Shown: one piece after another, positions 18,081 through 26,004 of the stretch | Position numbering within the stretch: the first letter of the stretch is position 1 | Layout of the letters: every line of letters starts with the position of its first letter | Origin: Qipengyuania flava | GTDB taxonomy: Bacteria; Pseudomonadota; Alphaproteobacteria; Sphingomonadales; Sphingomonadaceae | NCBI RefSeq assembly: GCF_011762005.1 | Contig: NZ_JAASQU010000002.1 | Span: 186,001 to 250,000, forward strand | Direction of reading: 5' to 3' | DNA: 64,000 nucleotides | Translations under genes and position numbers: made by a program | The notes under the pieces: generated by a model | What the model was told of the DNA's origin: nothing | The model's database searches: none | The model's input: only the letters and a program-made list of their open reading frames with translations

Positions 18081-20338
18081 TGGAGCGGCTCCCCATCCAA
18101 GCTGTTTCCGGACATCTCCACGCGCGGAGCACCTTGGTAAACCAGCTCCTCGAATACCGGCGCGGGGGTGTTGTCAAAGCTGTTGTCGACTACCGATGTC
18201 GCAGGCGTTCCGACGGTGTGAACTATCTTGAGCCGCGCCGACTGGCTGACCGTATTACCCTCGATCCTTGCGATCTGGACACCATGGAGATGCAATGCGG
18301 CGCCACTGCCATTGGTCGCAGCGCGTCCGACAGTGCGCAGCGTATTATTGCTTAGCGTCACCGCCGGTCCAAAGGTGCTTTCGTCGCGGCCCCCGCGGTA
18401 AACATCGGCGATCGGGCCACCGATGTCTTCGAAACTGCTGTCGGCCACGTCGAGGTATTCGACATTGTACTGGCCGTAATCCTCGGTCTCGGAAGCCACC
18501 GAGATGACCGTTCCCGAGATGTCGGAAAAGGTGCTGTCGCGGATCGCGATACGGTCAGCGAACGTGCTTTTGCCCAGCGTGAGAACGTTGAACGACTTGT
18601 TGACCGTAAGATTGCGAACTTCGACCCGCTCGAACTCGATCTGCATGTTGGATTGTACGGGGTAGATCGTGGTGCGGATTACCGAATTGCCCACCGAATC
18701 CGGCGCCAGGCTTCCGTCGATTACGAGGTTGACCAGTTGCAGATCGCCGCCTTCGCGCAGTTCGATGAGCGAAGGCCGTGAAAACATGATCACCGGCTTG
18801 TCCGGACCGGTGCCTCGAATGGTGATCGCCTTGTCCAGCGCGATGGTCCGCTCGACCACGTGCCGCCCCGGCGCAAGTTCGATGACATCGCCCGGTTGTG
18901 CAACTTCGACGGCAGCGACCAGCGCATCGACACCCGGCGCGATCGTCACCCTTCGCCCGCTGGATTCGAACGGACTTGCGTCCTTCGGCTTGGGATACCA
19001 GTCGACCCCGACTTCCTCGAGCCCGATAGGCGCGAGGTCGCGTGGCGCCCCGACGGCATTGATCGCCGGATCGCGCGGATACAGCAAGCCGTTCTTCGCC
19101 CGCTCGAGCTCCGCCGCGCCGCGCGCGATCTTCGCCAGTGCGGGATCGACAGTGCCGGACAGGACAACATTCCCGTCGAAGGCGATGCCCGAGACATCCG
19201 ATGCGGCGGAAAGAAATGCGTCGCTTCCACTCGCGCTCATCAGGTTGCGCGCGAAGACCGTCTTGCTGGGAGCCGCCGATCGCTCCTCATCGGCCCCCAC
19301 GCCAAATCCGATCCGGGCGCTGTCGAGGATCGAATTGCCGGTGATCTGCGCATTCTCGACTTCGACATAGCGATTGACGGGTGAGTTGGGCACGCCGTTC
19401 ATCACCGCCAGCGCGCTGGAGAAACCCGTTCCGCGCAGCCCCTCCATGTAATTGTCGCGCACGGTCTGATCGCGATTGATGACTCTGATACCGCCGGTGT
19501 AGTCCTTGCCGTGACCGAGGAAGATGTTGCGCTCGACCAAATTGCCGTCCCCGTGCCGGAGGGTAAGATTGCCACGCGAGCGCAGGAAGAGATTGCCGCG
19601 GAAGGTGTTGCCGCCCGATTTGGACGAGATGATTTCGACCTCGCCATCGGTGCGGTCGAAAACGTTGTTCTCGACAACGGTCTTCGAATCGAACATCGAA
19701 AAATGGCTGGTCCCGATCCGCAGGGTTTCGCCCCCATTCGATCCAAGCGACTGGCGCGGGCCGAAATAATTGTGATCGATCCGATGGCCGTTTTCGCGAC
19801 TGTCCTCGCTGTCGAGCCGGACCGCGAGCGTCACGCCCTTGTTGGTCTTGCCTTCCAGATGGTTGTGATCGAAGCGATTGCGCTTGCCGTAGAGCGCCAC
19901 CCAGTAATCCGACTCAAATCGATCCGGCTTGCTGAACCCATCGATGACCGTCTGCGTGACACGGCTGTCGAAGGCGAGCTTCTCGGAATCGACGCGGAAT
20001 GCGATCACATCACCGCGCGGGCTATATCCGTTGCGGAAAACAAGGCCCGAGACCACAAGATGCGATCCGCCGAGCCGTAAGCTCGATTGGCCCGTCAGGA
20101 CGACACCGCCCGGGGTCTGCGCGGCGACCGTGAGCGGCGCGCGCCCGGTTCCTTCTCCACGGACGACGAGGTCGAAATCCCGCCATTCGCCATCCGCCAG
20201 CAAGATAGTGTCACCTGGCTGCGCAGCCTCGATCGCTGCATCATATTCGCTTGGGCTGCGCACCAGCACCTGCTCTGCAGCGGTAGGCGCCGCAGCAAGC
20301 GCTATAGCAGCGAGTACAAGGCTTCGCCCTGCCAGCAT
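18077..20338 (-). CDS. PL6-family alginate lyase (two beta-helix domains)
   Basis: The 753-residue protein has a signal peptide (about 1-21) followed by a chondroitinase-B-like parallel beta-helix (about 22-420) and a second beta-helix half (about 460-750), the long PL6 layout. The catalytic pair is visible: Lys240 in EIISSK and Arg261 in LTLRHG, spaced 21 residues as in characterised PL6 enzymes. It should cleave alginate or its oligomers, releasing 4,5-unsaturated uronates. It is the first gene of the lyase operon, 105 bp after the regulator gene; that gap holds a strong inverted repeat and two TACCAGTT repeats. Confidence 0.93.
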   Translation of the reverse strand: MLAGRSLVLAAIALAAAPTAAEQVLVRSPSEYDAAIEAAQPGDTILLADGEWRDFDLVVRGEGTGRAPLTVAAQTPGGVVLTGQSSLRLGGSHLVVSGLVFRNGYSPRGDVIAFRVDSEKLAFDSRVTQTVIDGFSKPDRFESDYWVALYGKRNRFDHNHLEGKTNKGVTLAVRLDSEDSRENGHRIDHNYFGPRQSLGSNGGETLRIGTSHFSMFDSKTVVENNVFDRTDGEVEIISSKSGGNTFRGNLFLRSRGNLTLRHGDGNLVERNIFLGHGKDYTGGIRVINRDQTVRDNYMEGLRGTGFSSALAVMNGVPNSPVNRYVEVENAQITGNSILDSARIGFGVGADEERSAAPSKTVFARNLMSASGSDAFLSAASDVSGIAFDGNVVLSGTVDPALAKIARGAAELERAKNGLLYPRDPAINAVGAPRDLAPIGLEEVGVDWYPKPKDASPFESSGRRVTIAPGVDALVAAVEVAQPGDVIELAPGRHVVERTIALDKAITIRGTGPDKPVIMFSRPSLIELREGGDLQLVNLVIDGSLAPDSVGNSVIRTTIYPVQSNMQIEFERVEVRNLTVNKSFNVLTLGKSTFADRIAIRDSTFSDISGTVISVASETEDYGQYNVEYLDVADSSFEDIGGPIADVYRGGRDESTFGPAVTLSNNTLRTVGRAATNGSGAALHLHGVQIARIEGNTVSQSARLKIVHTVGTPATSVVDNSFDNTPAPVFEELVYQGAPRVEMSGNSLDGEPLQ

Positions 20339-20382
20339 CCCCTCGGTCCTCTCATATGTTTATGATTCGACCATAGGGTGCG

Positions 20383-20409
20383 AGGCCAGATTGTCAATCA
20401 ATCTGGCCT
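20383..20409. promoter_or_regulatory. 11-bp perfect inverted repeat upstream of the PL6 operon
   Basis: AGGCCAGATTG (20383-20393) and CAATCTGGCCT (20399-20409) are exact complements around a 5-nt centre (TCAAT). It lies 45 bp before the PL6 start codon, in the gap after the regulator gene. No T run follows on the minus strand, which argues against a simple intrinsic terminator and fits an operator or an attenuating hairpin. Confidence 0.55.
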
Positions 20410-20443
20410 ACCAGTTATCTCTATTTTTGTAATACCAGTTTGG
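20409..20443 (-). promoter_or_regulatory. Candidate FadR-type operators of the lyase operon
   Basis: TACCAGTT occurs at 20409-20416 and again at 20433-20440, 24 bp apart on the same face of the helix. The second copy is part of ATACCAGTTTGG (20432-20443), which differs by one base from ATACCAATTTGG upstream of the alginate TonB receptor. The half-site resembles the TGGTnnnACCA-type sites of FadR-subfamily regulators such as ExuR and UxuR. Confidence 0.5.
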
Positions 20444-21184
20444 TCAGCCAAATTTGGCGGCGGCCAGGAAGCGCTCCCGGCTTTGCGACGCGCGCAGTTG
20501 CACTTCTTCCAGTGCCTTGCGCTCGGTCGCCTCAAGCATGGATTCGAGCAATCGCTGGAAATGTTCGCGCATGGCCTGGCGCGCCGCGCCCGGGTCGCGC
20601 GCACGGAGCGCATCGAAAATCGCGCGGTGCTCTTCCGTACGACTCTTGGCGTCATGAACACAGACCGCCTCGTAAGTGGCCTTCACCTCGGGAATCTGCT
20701 CGCGCATCTGCCACAGCGACTGGATAGTATGCACCATGGCCGCATTGTTCGATGCTTGCGCGATAGTCAGATGGAACCTCTCGTCAGCCGCGTTGGCGAC
20801 GCCTTCGTCTTCCGAGCTCATCTGATTGACCAAGGTCTCGAGCTCGTCGATCGCCTCGTCGGTAATATTATGCGCCGCGAGGGCTGCCGACTCCGCTTCG
20901 ATCATCAACCGCGCTTCGGTGACTTCGAAGGCGCTCGCTTGCGGCAGTGCGCCGAGACTGGCGGGCTTGCGCTCGCTGACATAAACGCCCGAGCCAGTCT
21001 TGATCTCGAGCCGGCCCACCGCCTGCAGCGCGATCTCCGCCTCGCGGATGGTTACGCGACTGACACCAAGCTTCTCGGCGAGTTCGCGCTCACCCGGAAG
21101 GCGGGTGCCCGGAGGATAAGCGCCCTCATCGATCAACTCCGCGATCTGTTCCGCGACAGATTGGAAGAGTCTCTTGCTGACCAT
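20444..21184 (-). CDS. FadR-subfamily GntR transcriptional regulator
   Basis: The 246-residue protein has an N-terminal GntR winged helix (about 5-70, with GTRLPGERELAEKLGVSRVTIREA) and a C-terminal all-helical FCD effector domain (about 90-230). FadR-type regulators of uronate catabolism are repressors released by pathway intermediates such as KDG or DEH. It sits between the TonB receptor and lyase genes, and motifs similar to its expected operator occur before all three transcription units, including its own. The effector is inferred. Confidence 0.92.
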   Translation of the reverse strand: MVSKRLFQSVAEQIAELIDEGAYPPGTRLPGERELAEKLGVSRVTIREAEIALQAVGRLEIKTGSGVYVSERKPASLGALPQASAFEVTEARLMIEAESAALAAHNITDEAIDELETLVNQMSSEDEGVANAADERFHLTIAQASNNAAMVHTIQSLWQMREQIPEVKATYEAVCVHDAKSRTEEHRAIFDALRARDPGAARQAMREHFQRLLESMLEATERKALEEVQLRASQSRERFLAAAKFG

Positions 21185-21212
21185 GCGCCGCTATTCTCCG
21201 CAACATATTCAA

Positions 21213-21235
21213 TCGTACGATACTATACCAATTTT
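21213..21235 (-). promoter_or_regulatory. Candidate autoregulatory operator upstream of the GntR gene
   Basis: ATACCAATTTT (21225-21235) shares its first ten bases with the site upstream of the TonB receptor. It lies about 40-50 bp before the regulator start codon, next to a perfect 8-bp palindrome TCGTACGA (21213-21220). Confidence 0.45.
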
Positions 21236-21271
21236 CCTAGACGCTGCATGCGCGATTATCCAGTTCGCAAT

Positions 21272-21310
21272 CCCGCCGGTGCCAGGAGGAGGAGAGATGG
21301 CACCGGCGGG
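21272..21310 (-). terminator. Perfect 12-bp inverted repeat after the alginate TonB receptor
   Basis: CCCGCCGGTGCC (21272-21283) and GGCACCGGCGGG (21299-21310) are exact complements with a 15-nt loop. The hairpin lies between the TonB receptor stop and the start of the regulator gene, both on the minus strand, and probably ends or stabilises the receptor mRNA. It lacks a T run. Confidence 0.6.
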
Positions 21311-21335
21311 TTGGCAGTCCTGCGCTGTCGCTCGG

Positions 21336-24300
21336 TCAGAGCTTGAGCGTGGCGCCGAAGGTAATGCGGCGGTCGGGCAGGCCCTGGAAGCAGAGCAGCG
21401 CGCCATCGTTCACGCAATACTGCTCGATCCGGGACTTGGTCAGATTGACGCCTTCCACACCGATGTTCAGATAGTCGGTCACGTCATAAGTGACGCTGGC
21501 GTTGAGCTGGCCACGCGCGCCCGTCACGACCGGGAAGCCCAGCGTGCTGTTGAGTGTGGCGCCACCCGCGGTGTCGAGCGTGCGGAACGCGTCGCGCCAG
21601 GTGTAGCGCGCGCGCGCCGATAGGCCGAACTTCTCGTAATACAGCGTCACGTTGTAGGCATGCGGCGAGAAATCGAGCAGCCCCTGCACTGCGGTCACCG
21701 GCGTGGCGATACCGGGATTGATGGCCTGGAAGATATCTTCCCCGCGTCCGGACGCCTCGTTGCTCGCCTCGCCGCCGCCGAAGTCCTGGTAGGTGTAGTT
21801 TGCCAGAATGCCGAATCCCGAGGCAAAGCCGAGGGTATCCTCGAATTGCGAGAGATCGTACTGGAAGGCCACCTCGACCCCGGTCTGCGTGGTGCTGGCC
21901 GTGTCGTTGATAATGGTCTGAAGCGGCACGCACAGGCCGTTGCCCGGCACCGGCGAGAGCACGTTGCGGTCGGGCAGCGGATTGTAGATTCCGCCCTGTT
22001 CGCAAGGCGCGGTGATATCGCGGAAACCGTTGGCGTCCTCGAACGCATCCTCGAGCTGAGTCACGAACAGATTCTTACGCTTCTTGTGGAAGAAGCCGAC
22101 GCTGATCACCGAAGCCGGTGCGAAATACCATGAGACCGATGCGTCGAAGCTCTGGACGGTTTCGGGCGCGAGATTGGGATTGCCGATCGCCACGGCGTTG
22201 TTGGGACCGGTCGGGAAATTCACCGAAAGAGACAGGTCGTCGAAATCGGGGCGGTTGATGTCTTCGGTGTAGCTCGCCCGCAACACGATGTCGGGAGTGA
22301 GCTCGGCACTCAGGTTTACGCGCGGCAGCCATTCGGCATAATTGCCCCGCGCGGAGACCGGCGTGACCACCCCGTTCGCCACATTGTTGCCCAGCGATTC
22401 GACAGTGCTGGTGACCCAGCGCAAGCCGGCATTGCCCCGCAATATCCCGGCCTCGAAATTCAGCTGTCCATAGACCGAATGCGTGGTTTCTTCGATATCG
22501 AAGAAACCTGCCGGGTCAGATGTCGCATCGTCGAGCACGACCGCATTGGGTGTCGCGAGCAGCGCCGCCTGCAGCGTATCGAGCGTGCCATCCGGATCAG
22601 AAAATGCCTGGTCGGGATCGATCAGCAGGAAGTTGCGGAACGCCAGTTCACGGCCATCGAACTCGCCGAAATTGTCCGGTCCGGGGACGAGCAGTTCGGA
22701 GAACGCCAGACCGCTCGGGCTCGAATCGATCGCTCCGGTACCGAATGTGGATCGCACGAGATCGAATTCGGTCGAGCTGCGATTGAAGCGGTAGCCGGCA
22801 TCGAAGGAGGTGAAGAAACCGGTCAGTCCGTCGAGGTCGAGCGACCCGTCCAGACGGAAAGCGTCCTCCTTGTTCTTGGTCCGGTTGTTACCCACCGTAA
22901 CCGCGTCGAGCACCACATTGGCGGGATCGAGCAACTGGTCGATCGTCGGCGCGAAGGGGGAATCGAAGTCGATCCCGAAGCTCAGAGCGCCGCCGGTCAG
23001 ATCGTAGCGGAAGGGCACCGGGTTGTCGTTGCTGGTGCCATCAGTCGGCACGTTGGGATTGATGAAGTTCAGCGTGGTACTGAGATTGGGATTGCGCGAA
23101 TCCGAACGCGAGGTCGATGCTTCGATCCGTCCCGAGAAGCGTCCTGTCTCGAATTCGGTACCGAGGCGGAAGACCTTGCTGTCGGTAAGCCGTGCGCCCG
23201 TATCGCTCGAGAACCGCAGATTGGGATCGTCATCGTCTTGCGCCAGATTGGGCTGGATCGTCCCGCTGAGCGCGGCATCGATGCTGCCCAGAGCGACGCC
23301 GTCGAGCGAGCCGAAGTCGACCGTTTCGAAGGAATCGGGCACGTTGTTGCGAATTAGCGCGCTGACGCCGGAACCCTGCACGCGAGAGCTGTCCTGCCGG
23401 CGCTCCTGATCGTTGACGATGGCGTCGAAGTAGACCTTTACGTTATCGCTCGGCGCCCATTCGAGGCTGCCGGCGAAATTGATGGTTTCATATTCGAAAT
23501 TCTCGAGTTCCTGATTGAGGAACTGAATGCCGAGGAATGGGGTCGCAGGCCCCGGCGCGCCGGCTGCGGTCACCGAAGTTCCGCCAAGCACCACATTGTC
23601 GCGATCCACACGCGGACGGAACGAAGTGGCTTCCTGCTTGGTGTAGCTGCCCGCGAGTACGAGACCGATCTCGCCGCCGCCAACGCTCCAGACATCCCCG
23701 AAGCTCGCTGCAAAGCGGGGCGATATGCTGTCCGACAGCTCGCTGTATTCACCCTGCGCACGCAGCACCAGCAGCGTCTCCGAGAGATCGAGCGGGCGAA
23801 TGGTGCGCAAATTGATCGTGCCGCCGACGGAACCTTCGACGGTCTTGGCCTCGGGCGCCTTGATGACCTCCACCGACGCGATGATAGCGGCGTTGATATC
23901 TTCGAAATTGATCCCGCCACGACCGGTGCCCGAACCCACGGTCGACACGCCGTTGATCTCGACCCGATTGTCGTTCGTGCCGCGGATCTGGACCCCGGTG
24001 CCGACACCCGCTGTACGGGTGATCTGCACGCCGGTAACGTTCTCGAGGACTTCCGCGAGATTCTGGTCGGGCAACTTGCCGATATCTTCGGCCTGGATCA
24101 CCTCGATCAGGCTGTCTGCATCGCGCTTCTCGTTGAGCGCACTTTGCAGCGAACTGCGGATCCCGGTAACGAAGATCACGTCGCCATCGGGCGCGGCATT
24201 GGCGAATTCGTCATCGACGATTTCGTCGACCGCCCCCGCATCTTCCTCAATGGCCTGCGCCGTTGCGACGCTTGGCAAAGCCAGCGCGGCCAGCGCGGAA

Positions 24301-24371
24301 CCAGTCAGAAACTGAGCGAAAGGACGAGCGTTGCGCGCGACCGGGCGGCCGCGACCAGTGTATCCAGGCAT
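21336..24371 (-). CDS. TonB-dependent receptor of the alginate locus (Caulobacter type)
   Basis: The 1011-residue protein has a long signal peptide (about 1-39), an acidic linker, a plug domain (about 65-190 with DIGKLPDQNLAEVLENVTGVQI and VQIRGTNDNRVEINGV) and a beta barrel ending in a terminal LKL strand. There is no STN domain, so it is not a sigma-factor transducer. Receptors of this type import oligosaccharides across the outer membrane in sphingomonads and caulobacters. Its place beside the regulator and lyases makes alginate oligomers the likely cargo. The ATG at 24371 has a strong GGGAGGGA ribosome binding sequence and starts the signal peptide. Confidence 0.92.
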   Translation of the reverse strand: MPGYTGRGRPVARNARPFAQFLTGSALAALALPSVATAQAIEEDAGAVDEIVDDEFANAAPDGDVIFVTGIRSSLQSALNEKRDADSLIEVIQAEDIGKLPDQNLAEVLENVTGVQITRTAGVGTGVQIRGTNDNRVEINGVSTVGSGTGRGGINFEDINAAIIASVEVIKAPEAKTVEGSVGGTINLRTIRPLDLSETLLVLRAQGEYSELSDSISPRFAASFGDVWSVGGGEIGLVLAGSYTKQEATSFRPRVDRDNVVLGGTSVTAAGAPGPATPFLGIQFLNQELENFEYETINFAGSLEWAPSDNVKVYFDAIVNDQERRQDSSRVQGSGVSALIRNNVPDSFETVDFGSLDGVALGSIDAALSGTIQPNLAQDDDDPNLRFSSDTGARLTDSKVFRLGTEFETGRFSGRIEASTSRSDSRNPNLSTTLNFINPNVPTDGTSNDNPVPFRYDLTGGALSFGIDFDSPFAPTIDQLLDPANVVLDAVTVGNNRTKNKEDAFRLDGSLDLDGLTGFFTSFDAGYRFNRSSTEFDLVRSTFGTGAIDSSPSGLAFSELLVPGPDNFGEFDGRELAFRNFLLIDPDQAFSDPDGTLDTLQAALLATPNAVVLDDATSDPAGFFDIEETTHSVYGQLNFEAGILRGNAGLRWVTSTVESLGNNVANGVVTPVSARGNYAEWLPRVNLSAELTPDIVLRASYTEDINRPDFDDLSLSVNFPTGPNNAVAIGNPNLAPETVQSFDASVSWYFAPASVISVGFFHKKRKNLFVTQLEDAFEDANGFRDITAPCEQGGIYNPLPDRNVLSPVPGNGLCVPLQTIINDTASTTQTGVEVAFQYDLSQFEDTLGFASGFGILANYTYQDFGGGEASNEASGRGEDIFQAINPGIATPVTAVQGLLDFSPHAYNVTLYYEKFGLSARARYTWRDAFRTLDTAGGATLNSTLGFPVVTGARGQLNASVTYDVTDYLNIGVEGVNLTKSRIEQYCVNDGALLCFQGLPDRRITFGATLKL

Positions 24372-24463
24372 GTATCCCTCCCAAGGGTTTGTTATGCGAC
24401 TCGGGATAGCTGTCACGCCAAATATGTCAACCTGAGTTGCAATCCTATTATGATATTTCTGTC

Positions 24464-24490
24464 ATACCAATTTGGACCGACAGTTTGGTA
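24464..24490 (-). promoter_or_regulatory. Candidate GntR operator upstream of the alginate TonB receptor
   Basis: ATACCAATTTGG (24464-24475) is followed by an inverted half-site TTTGGTA (24484-24490), giving TACCAA ... TTGGTA with 14 bp between the arms. CCAATTTGG is also palindromic around its central T. The element lies about 95-120 bp before the receptor start codon and repeats the motif seen upstream of the regulator and the lyase operon. Confidence 0.5.
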
Positions 24491-24650
24491 ACCGCATACA
24501 GGAACGCATCTGGATGCATAGCATCGCAGCCTTCGTCGTTCTGGAAAGTCTGTGGACCTGAGCATGGTGGCGAAGCTGCAAACCGCTTAGCCAAACCGCG
24601 CGTATCGGCGGTTCTTCTCTCAGAGTGTCACGGGTTCTTGTGCCGAAAAA

Positions 24651-24741
24651 TGGCGGAGCAGGAGGGATTCGAACCCTCGATACGGGGTTACCGTATACAC
24701 ACTTTCCAGGCGTGCGCCTTCGACCACTCGGCCACTGCTCC
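24651..24741 (-). tRNA. tRNA-Ser (anticodon GGA)
   Basis: The reverse strand folds as a class II tRNA with a long variable arm. The acceptor is GGAGCAG paired with CTGCTCC, the D-arm begins GGCCGAGTGG, the anticodon loop reads CTGGAAA (anticodon GGA), and the T-loop is GGTTCGAATCC. The 3' CCA is encoded (24651-24653). Total length is 91 nt. Confidence 0.95.
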
Positions 24742-24881
24742 GCATGCTCTCTTGTTGCCCAGCCGCTTCGCTATTTGAGGGCGAAGATCCCGATCGGATC
24801 CCCGGCGCTCAAGTAGCGCACAGCGCGGTAGCGCCACAAAAGAGCCGCGCGTCTAGCGGTGAGAGGTGCCAAGCGCAAGCC

Positions 24882-24917
24882 GCCGCGGGAACCCGATCGG
24901 GACTCCCGGCGTTTTTT
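24882..24917 (+). terminator. Intrinsic terminator-like hairpin with T6
   Basis: CGCCGcGGGA pairs with TCCCGGCG (one bulged base) around a loop that itself contains the palindrome CCCGATCGGG, and TTTTTT follows at once. It points along the plus strand, where no protein gene precedes it, so it may end a short transcript or insulate the next region. Confidence 0.5.
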
Positions 24918-24918
24918 G

Positions 24919-25028
24919 GTGTACGATCCCTCTCGTGACGGTGCTGCGCGGATCAGGCATCCCCTGCGAACACCGTCTGGAAGCCCCCTCCCGCCCGTAC
25001 AATGCGCGAGAGGGGGCTTTTGTTTTGT
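24919..25028 (+). ncRNA. Candidate structured small RNA or attenuator before the cyclophilin gene
   Basis: Between the T6 hairpin and the cyclophilin start there is a stretch with two strong hairpins. ACGGTG (24938-24943) can pair with CACCGT (24971-24976) around an inner GGAT/ATCC stem. It is followed by AGCCCCCTC (24982-24990) paired with GAGGGGGCT (25010-25018) and the T-rich tail TTTTGTTTTG. The arrangement is that of an independent sRNA with its own terminator, or of a leader terminator placed 26 bp before the cyclophilin ATG. It does not match SRP RNA, 6S RNA or tmRNA features that I know. Confidence 0.4.
24982..25027 (+). terminator. Strong intrinsic terminator upstream of the cyclophilin gene
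   Basis: A 9-bp GC-rich stem (AGCCCCCTC/GAGGGGGCT) is followed by TTTTGTTTTG. It sits only 26 bp before the start codon of the next gene on the same strand, so it either ends a separate small RNA or attenuates the gene. Confidence 0.75.
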
Positions 25029-25053
25029 CCGGGCGGGTGGCACCACTCATCCG

Positions 25054-26004
25054 ATGAGGATCTTTGCCCTACCGCTCGCCGCGCTGCTCGGACTGGCGCT
25101 TCCCGCACAGGCGCAGGAGGAGGCAGCCGCGCCCTCTCCCAACCAAATCGTTGAGGAGGCCGCGCGCGAAGATTGGGTGGCAATTGCGCCCCAGGACTTG
25201 CTGGTAATGACGCTCGCACCGGCAGTGGATGGCAGCGCGCGCAAAGTGGTGATCCAGCTGATGCCCGCGCCCTTCAGCCAAGGGTGGGTGGAGAACATAC
25301 GCACGCTCGCGCGCGCCGGGTGGTACGACGGCATCACGATCAATCGCGTGCAGGACAATTACGTCGTCCAGTGGGGCGATCCAAATTACGACAATCCGGA
25401 GGCCAAAGGGGCGGCAACGCCACTTCCCGAGGGGCTTCGGATCATGAACGAGATCGACTATATCTCCGACGAAATCGGGCAGGCTCTGGCCATGGAAGAT
25501 GTCGCGATCGACGAGGACCCCTACGCAGATACGACGTTCTTTCATCAGGGTTGGCCGGTCGGCGGCGACACCGATGGCGCTTGGCCCGTCCACTGCTACG
25601 GCATGATCGGCGTTGGACGCGGCTATTCGCCCGACACCGGCGCGGGCGCCGAACTCTATACCGTGATCGGCCATGCACCGCGCCATCTCGACCGCAACAT
25701 CGCGCTTGTGGGTCGCATCGTCGAGGGAATGGAGCATCTCTCCTCGCTGCCGCGTGGCTCGGGCGCGCTCGGCTTCTACACTGCCGCGGAAGCAGACAAG
25801 CGCACGCCGATCCTCACGGTCCGCGTTGTGAGCGATCTGCCCGAGAGCGAGCGGCCCGCTTTCGAGTACCTTTCGACCGACAGCGACGCATTCGCGCGCT
25901 ACGCGGATGCGCGCGCCAATCGCCGCGATCCGTTCTTCATCGAGCCCGCAGGCGGCGCCGATATCTGCAACATACCGGTGCCGGTGCGCCGGGTAGTCGA
26001 TTGA
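25054..26004 (+). CDS. Secreted cyclophilin-type peptidyl-prolyl isomerase
   Basis: The 316-residue protein has a signal peptide (about 1-20, ALPAQAQ) and a cyclophilin domain beginning VIQLMPAPFSQGWVENIRTLARAGWYDGITINRVQDNYVVQ. It continues to GRGYSPDTGAGAELYTVIGHAPRHLDRN, the divergent alphaproteobacterial form. It should help fold periplasmic or outer-membrane proteins. The upstream frame extension was rejected because the ATG at 25054 starts a textbook signal peptide. Only a weak ribosome binding sequence (GGGCGGGTGG) is present, and a strong terminator lies 26 bp upstream. Confidence 0.88.
   Translation: MRIFALPLAALLGLALPAQAQEEAAAPSPNQIVEEAAREDWVAIAPQDLLVMTLAPAVDGSARKVVIQLMPAPFSQGWVENIRTLARAGWYDGITINRVQDNYVVQWGDPNYDNPEAKGAATPLPEGLRIMNEIDYISDEIGQALAMEDVAIDEDPYADTTFFHQGWPVGGDTDGAWPVHCYGMIGVGRGYSPDTGAGAELYTVIGHAPRHLDRNIALVGRIVEGMEHLSSLPRGSGALGFYTAAEADKRTPILTVRVVSDLPESERPAFEYLSTDSDAFARYADARANRRDPFFIEPAGGADICNIPVPVRRVVD

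Larger units (their letters stand above)
12563..24490 (-). other. Alginate-utilisation locus (8 genes plus candidate operators)
   Basis: Eight minus-strand genes cover almost the whole known route: TonB receptor, FadR-type regulator, PL6 lyase, PL17 lyase, KdgF, ExuT-like MFS transporter, DEH-reductase-like SDR and KDG kinase. The six genes from PL6 to the kinase are packed with gaps from -4 to 30 bp and form one likely operon. A KDPG aldolase and an endolyase of PL5, PL7 or PL18 type are not in the window. Shared ATACCARTTT motifs at 20432, 21225 and 24464 suggest one regulon. Confidence 0.85.

Noticed and set aside
20448-20457. Perfect palindrome CCAAATTTGG near the operator-like repeats
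   Set aside because: It lies inside the last codons of the GntR gene and may only reflect coding sequence. It was not counted as an operator, although it resembles the CCAATTTGG core.
24919-25028. SRP RNA, 6S RNA or tmRNA identity for the structured region
   Set aside because: The conserved SRP tetraloop region (GGTCAGGTCCGGAAGGAAGCAGCC-like) is absent, the length is too short for 6S RNA or tmRNA, and no tmRNA ends are seen.
24859-25053. N-terminal extension of the cyclophilin frame
   Set aside because: The added residues are Arg/Pro-rich, cross a strong terminator hairpin and would bury a clear signal peptide.
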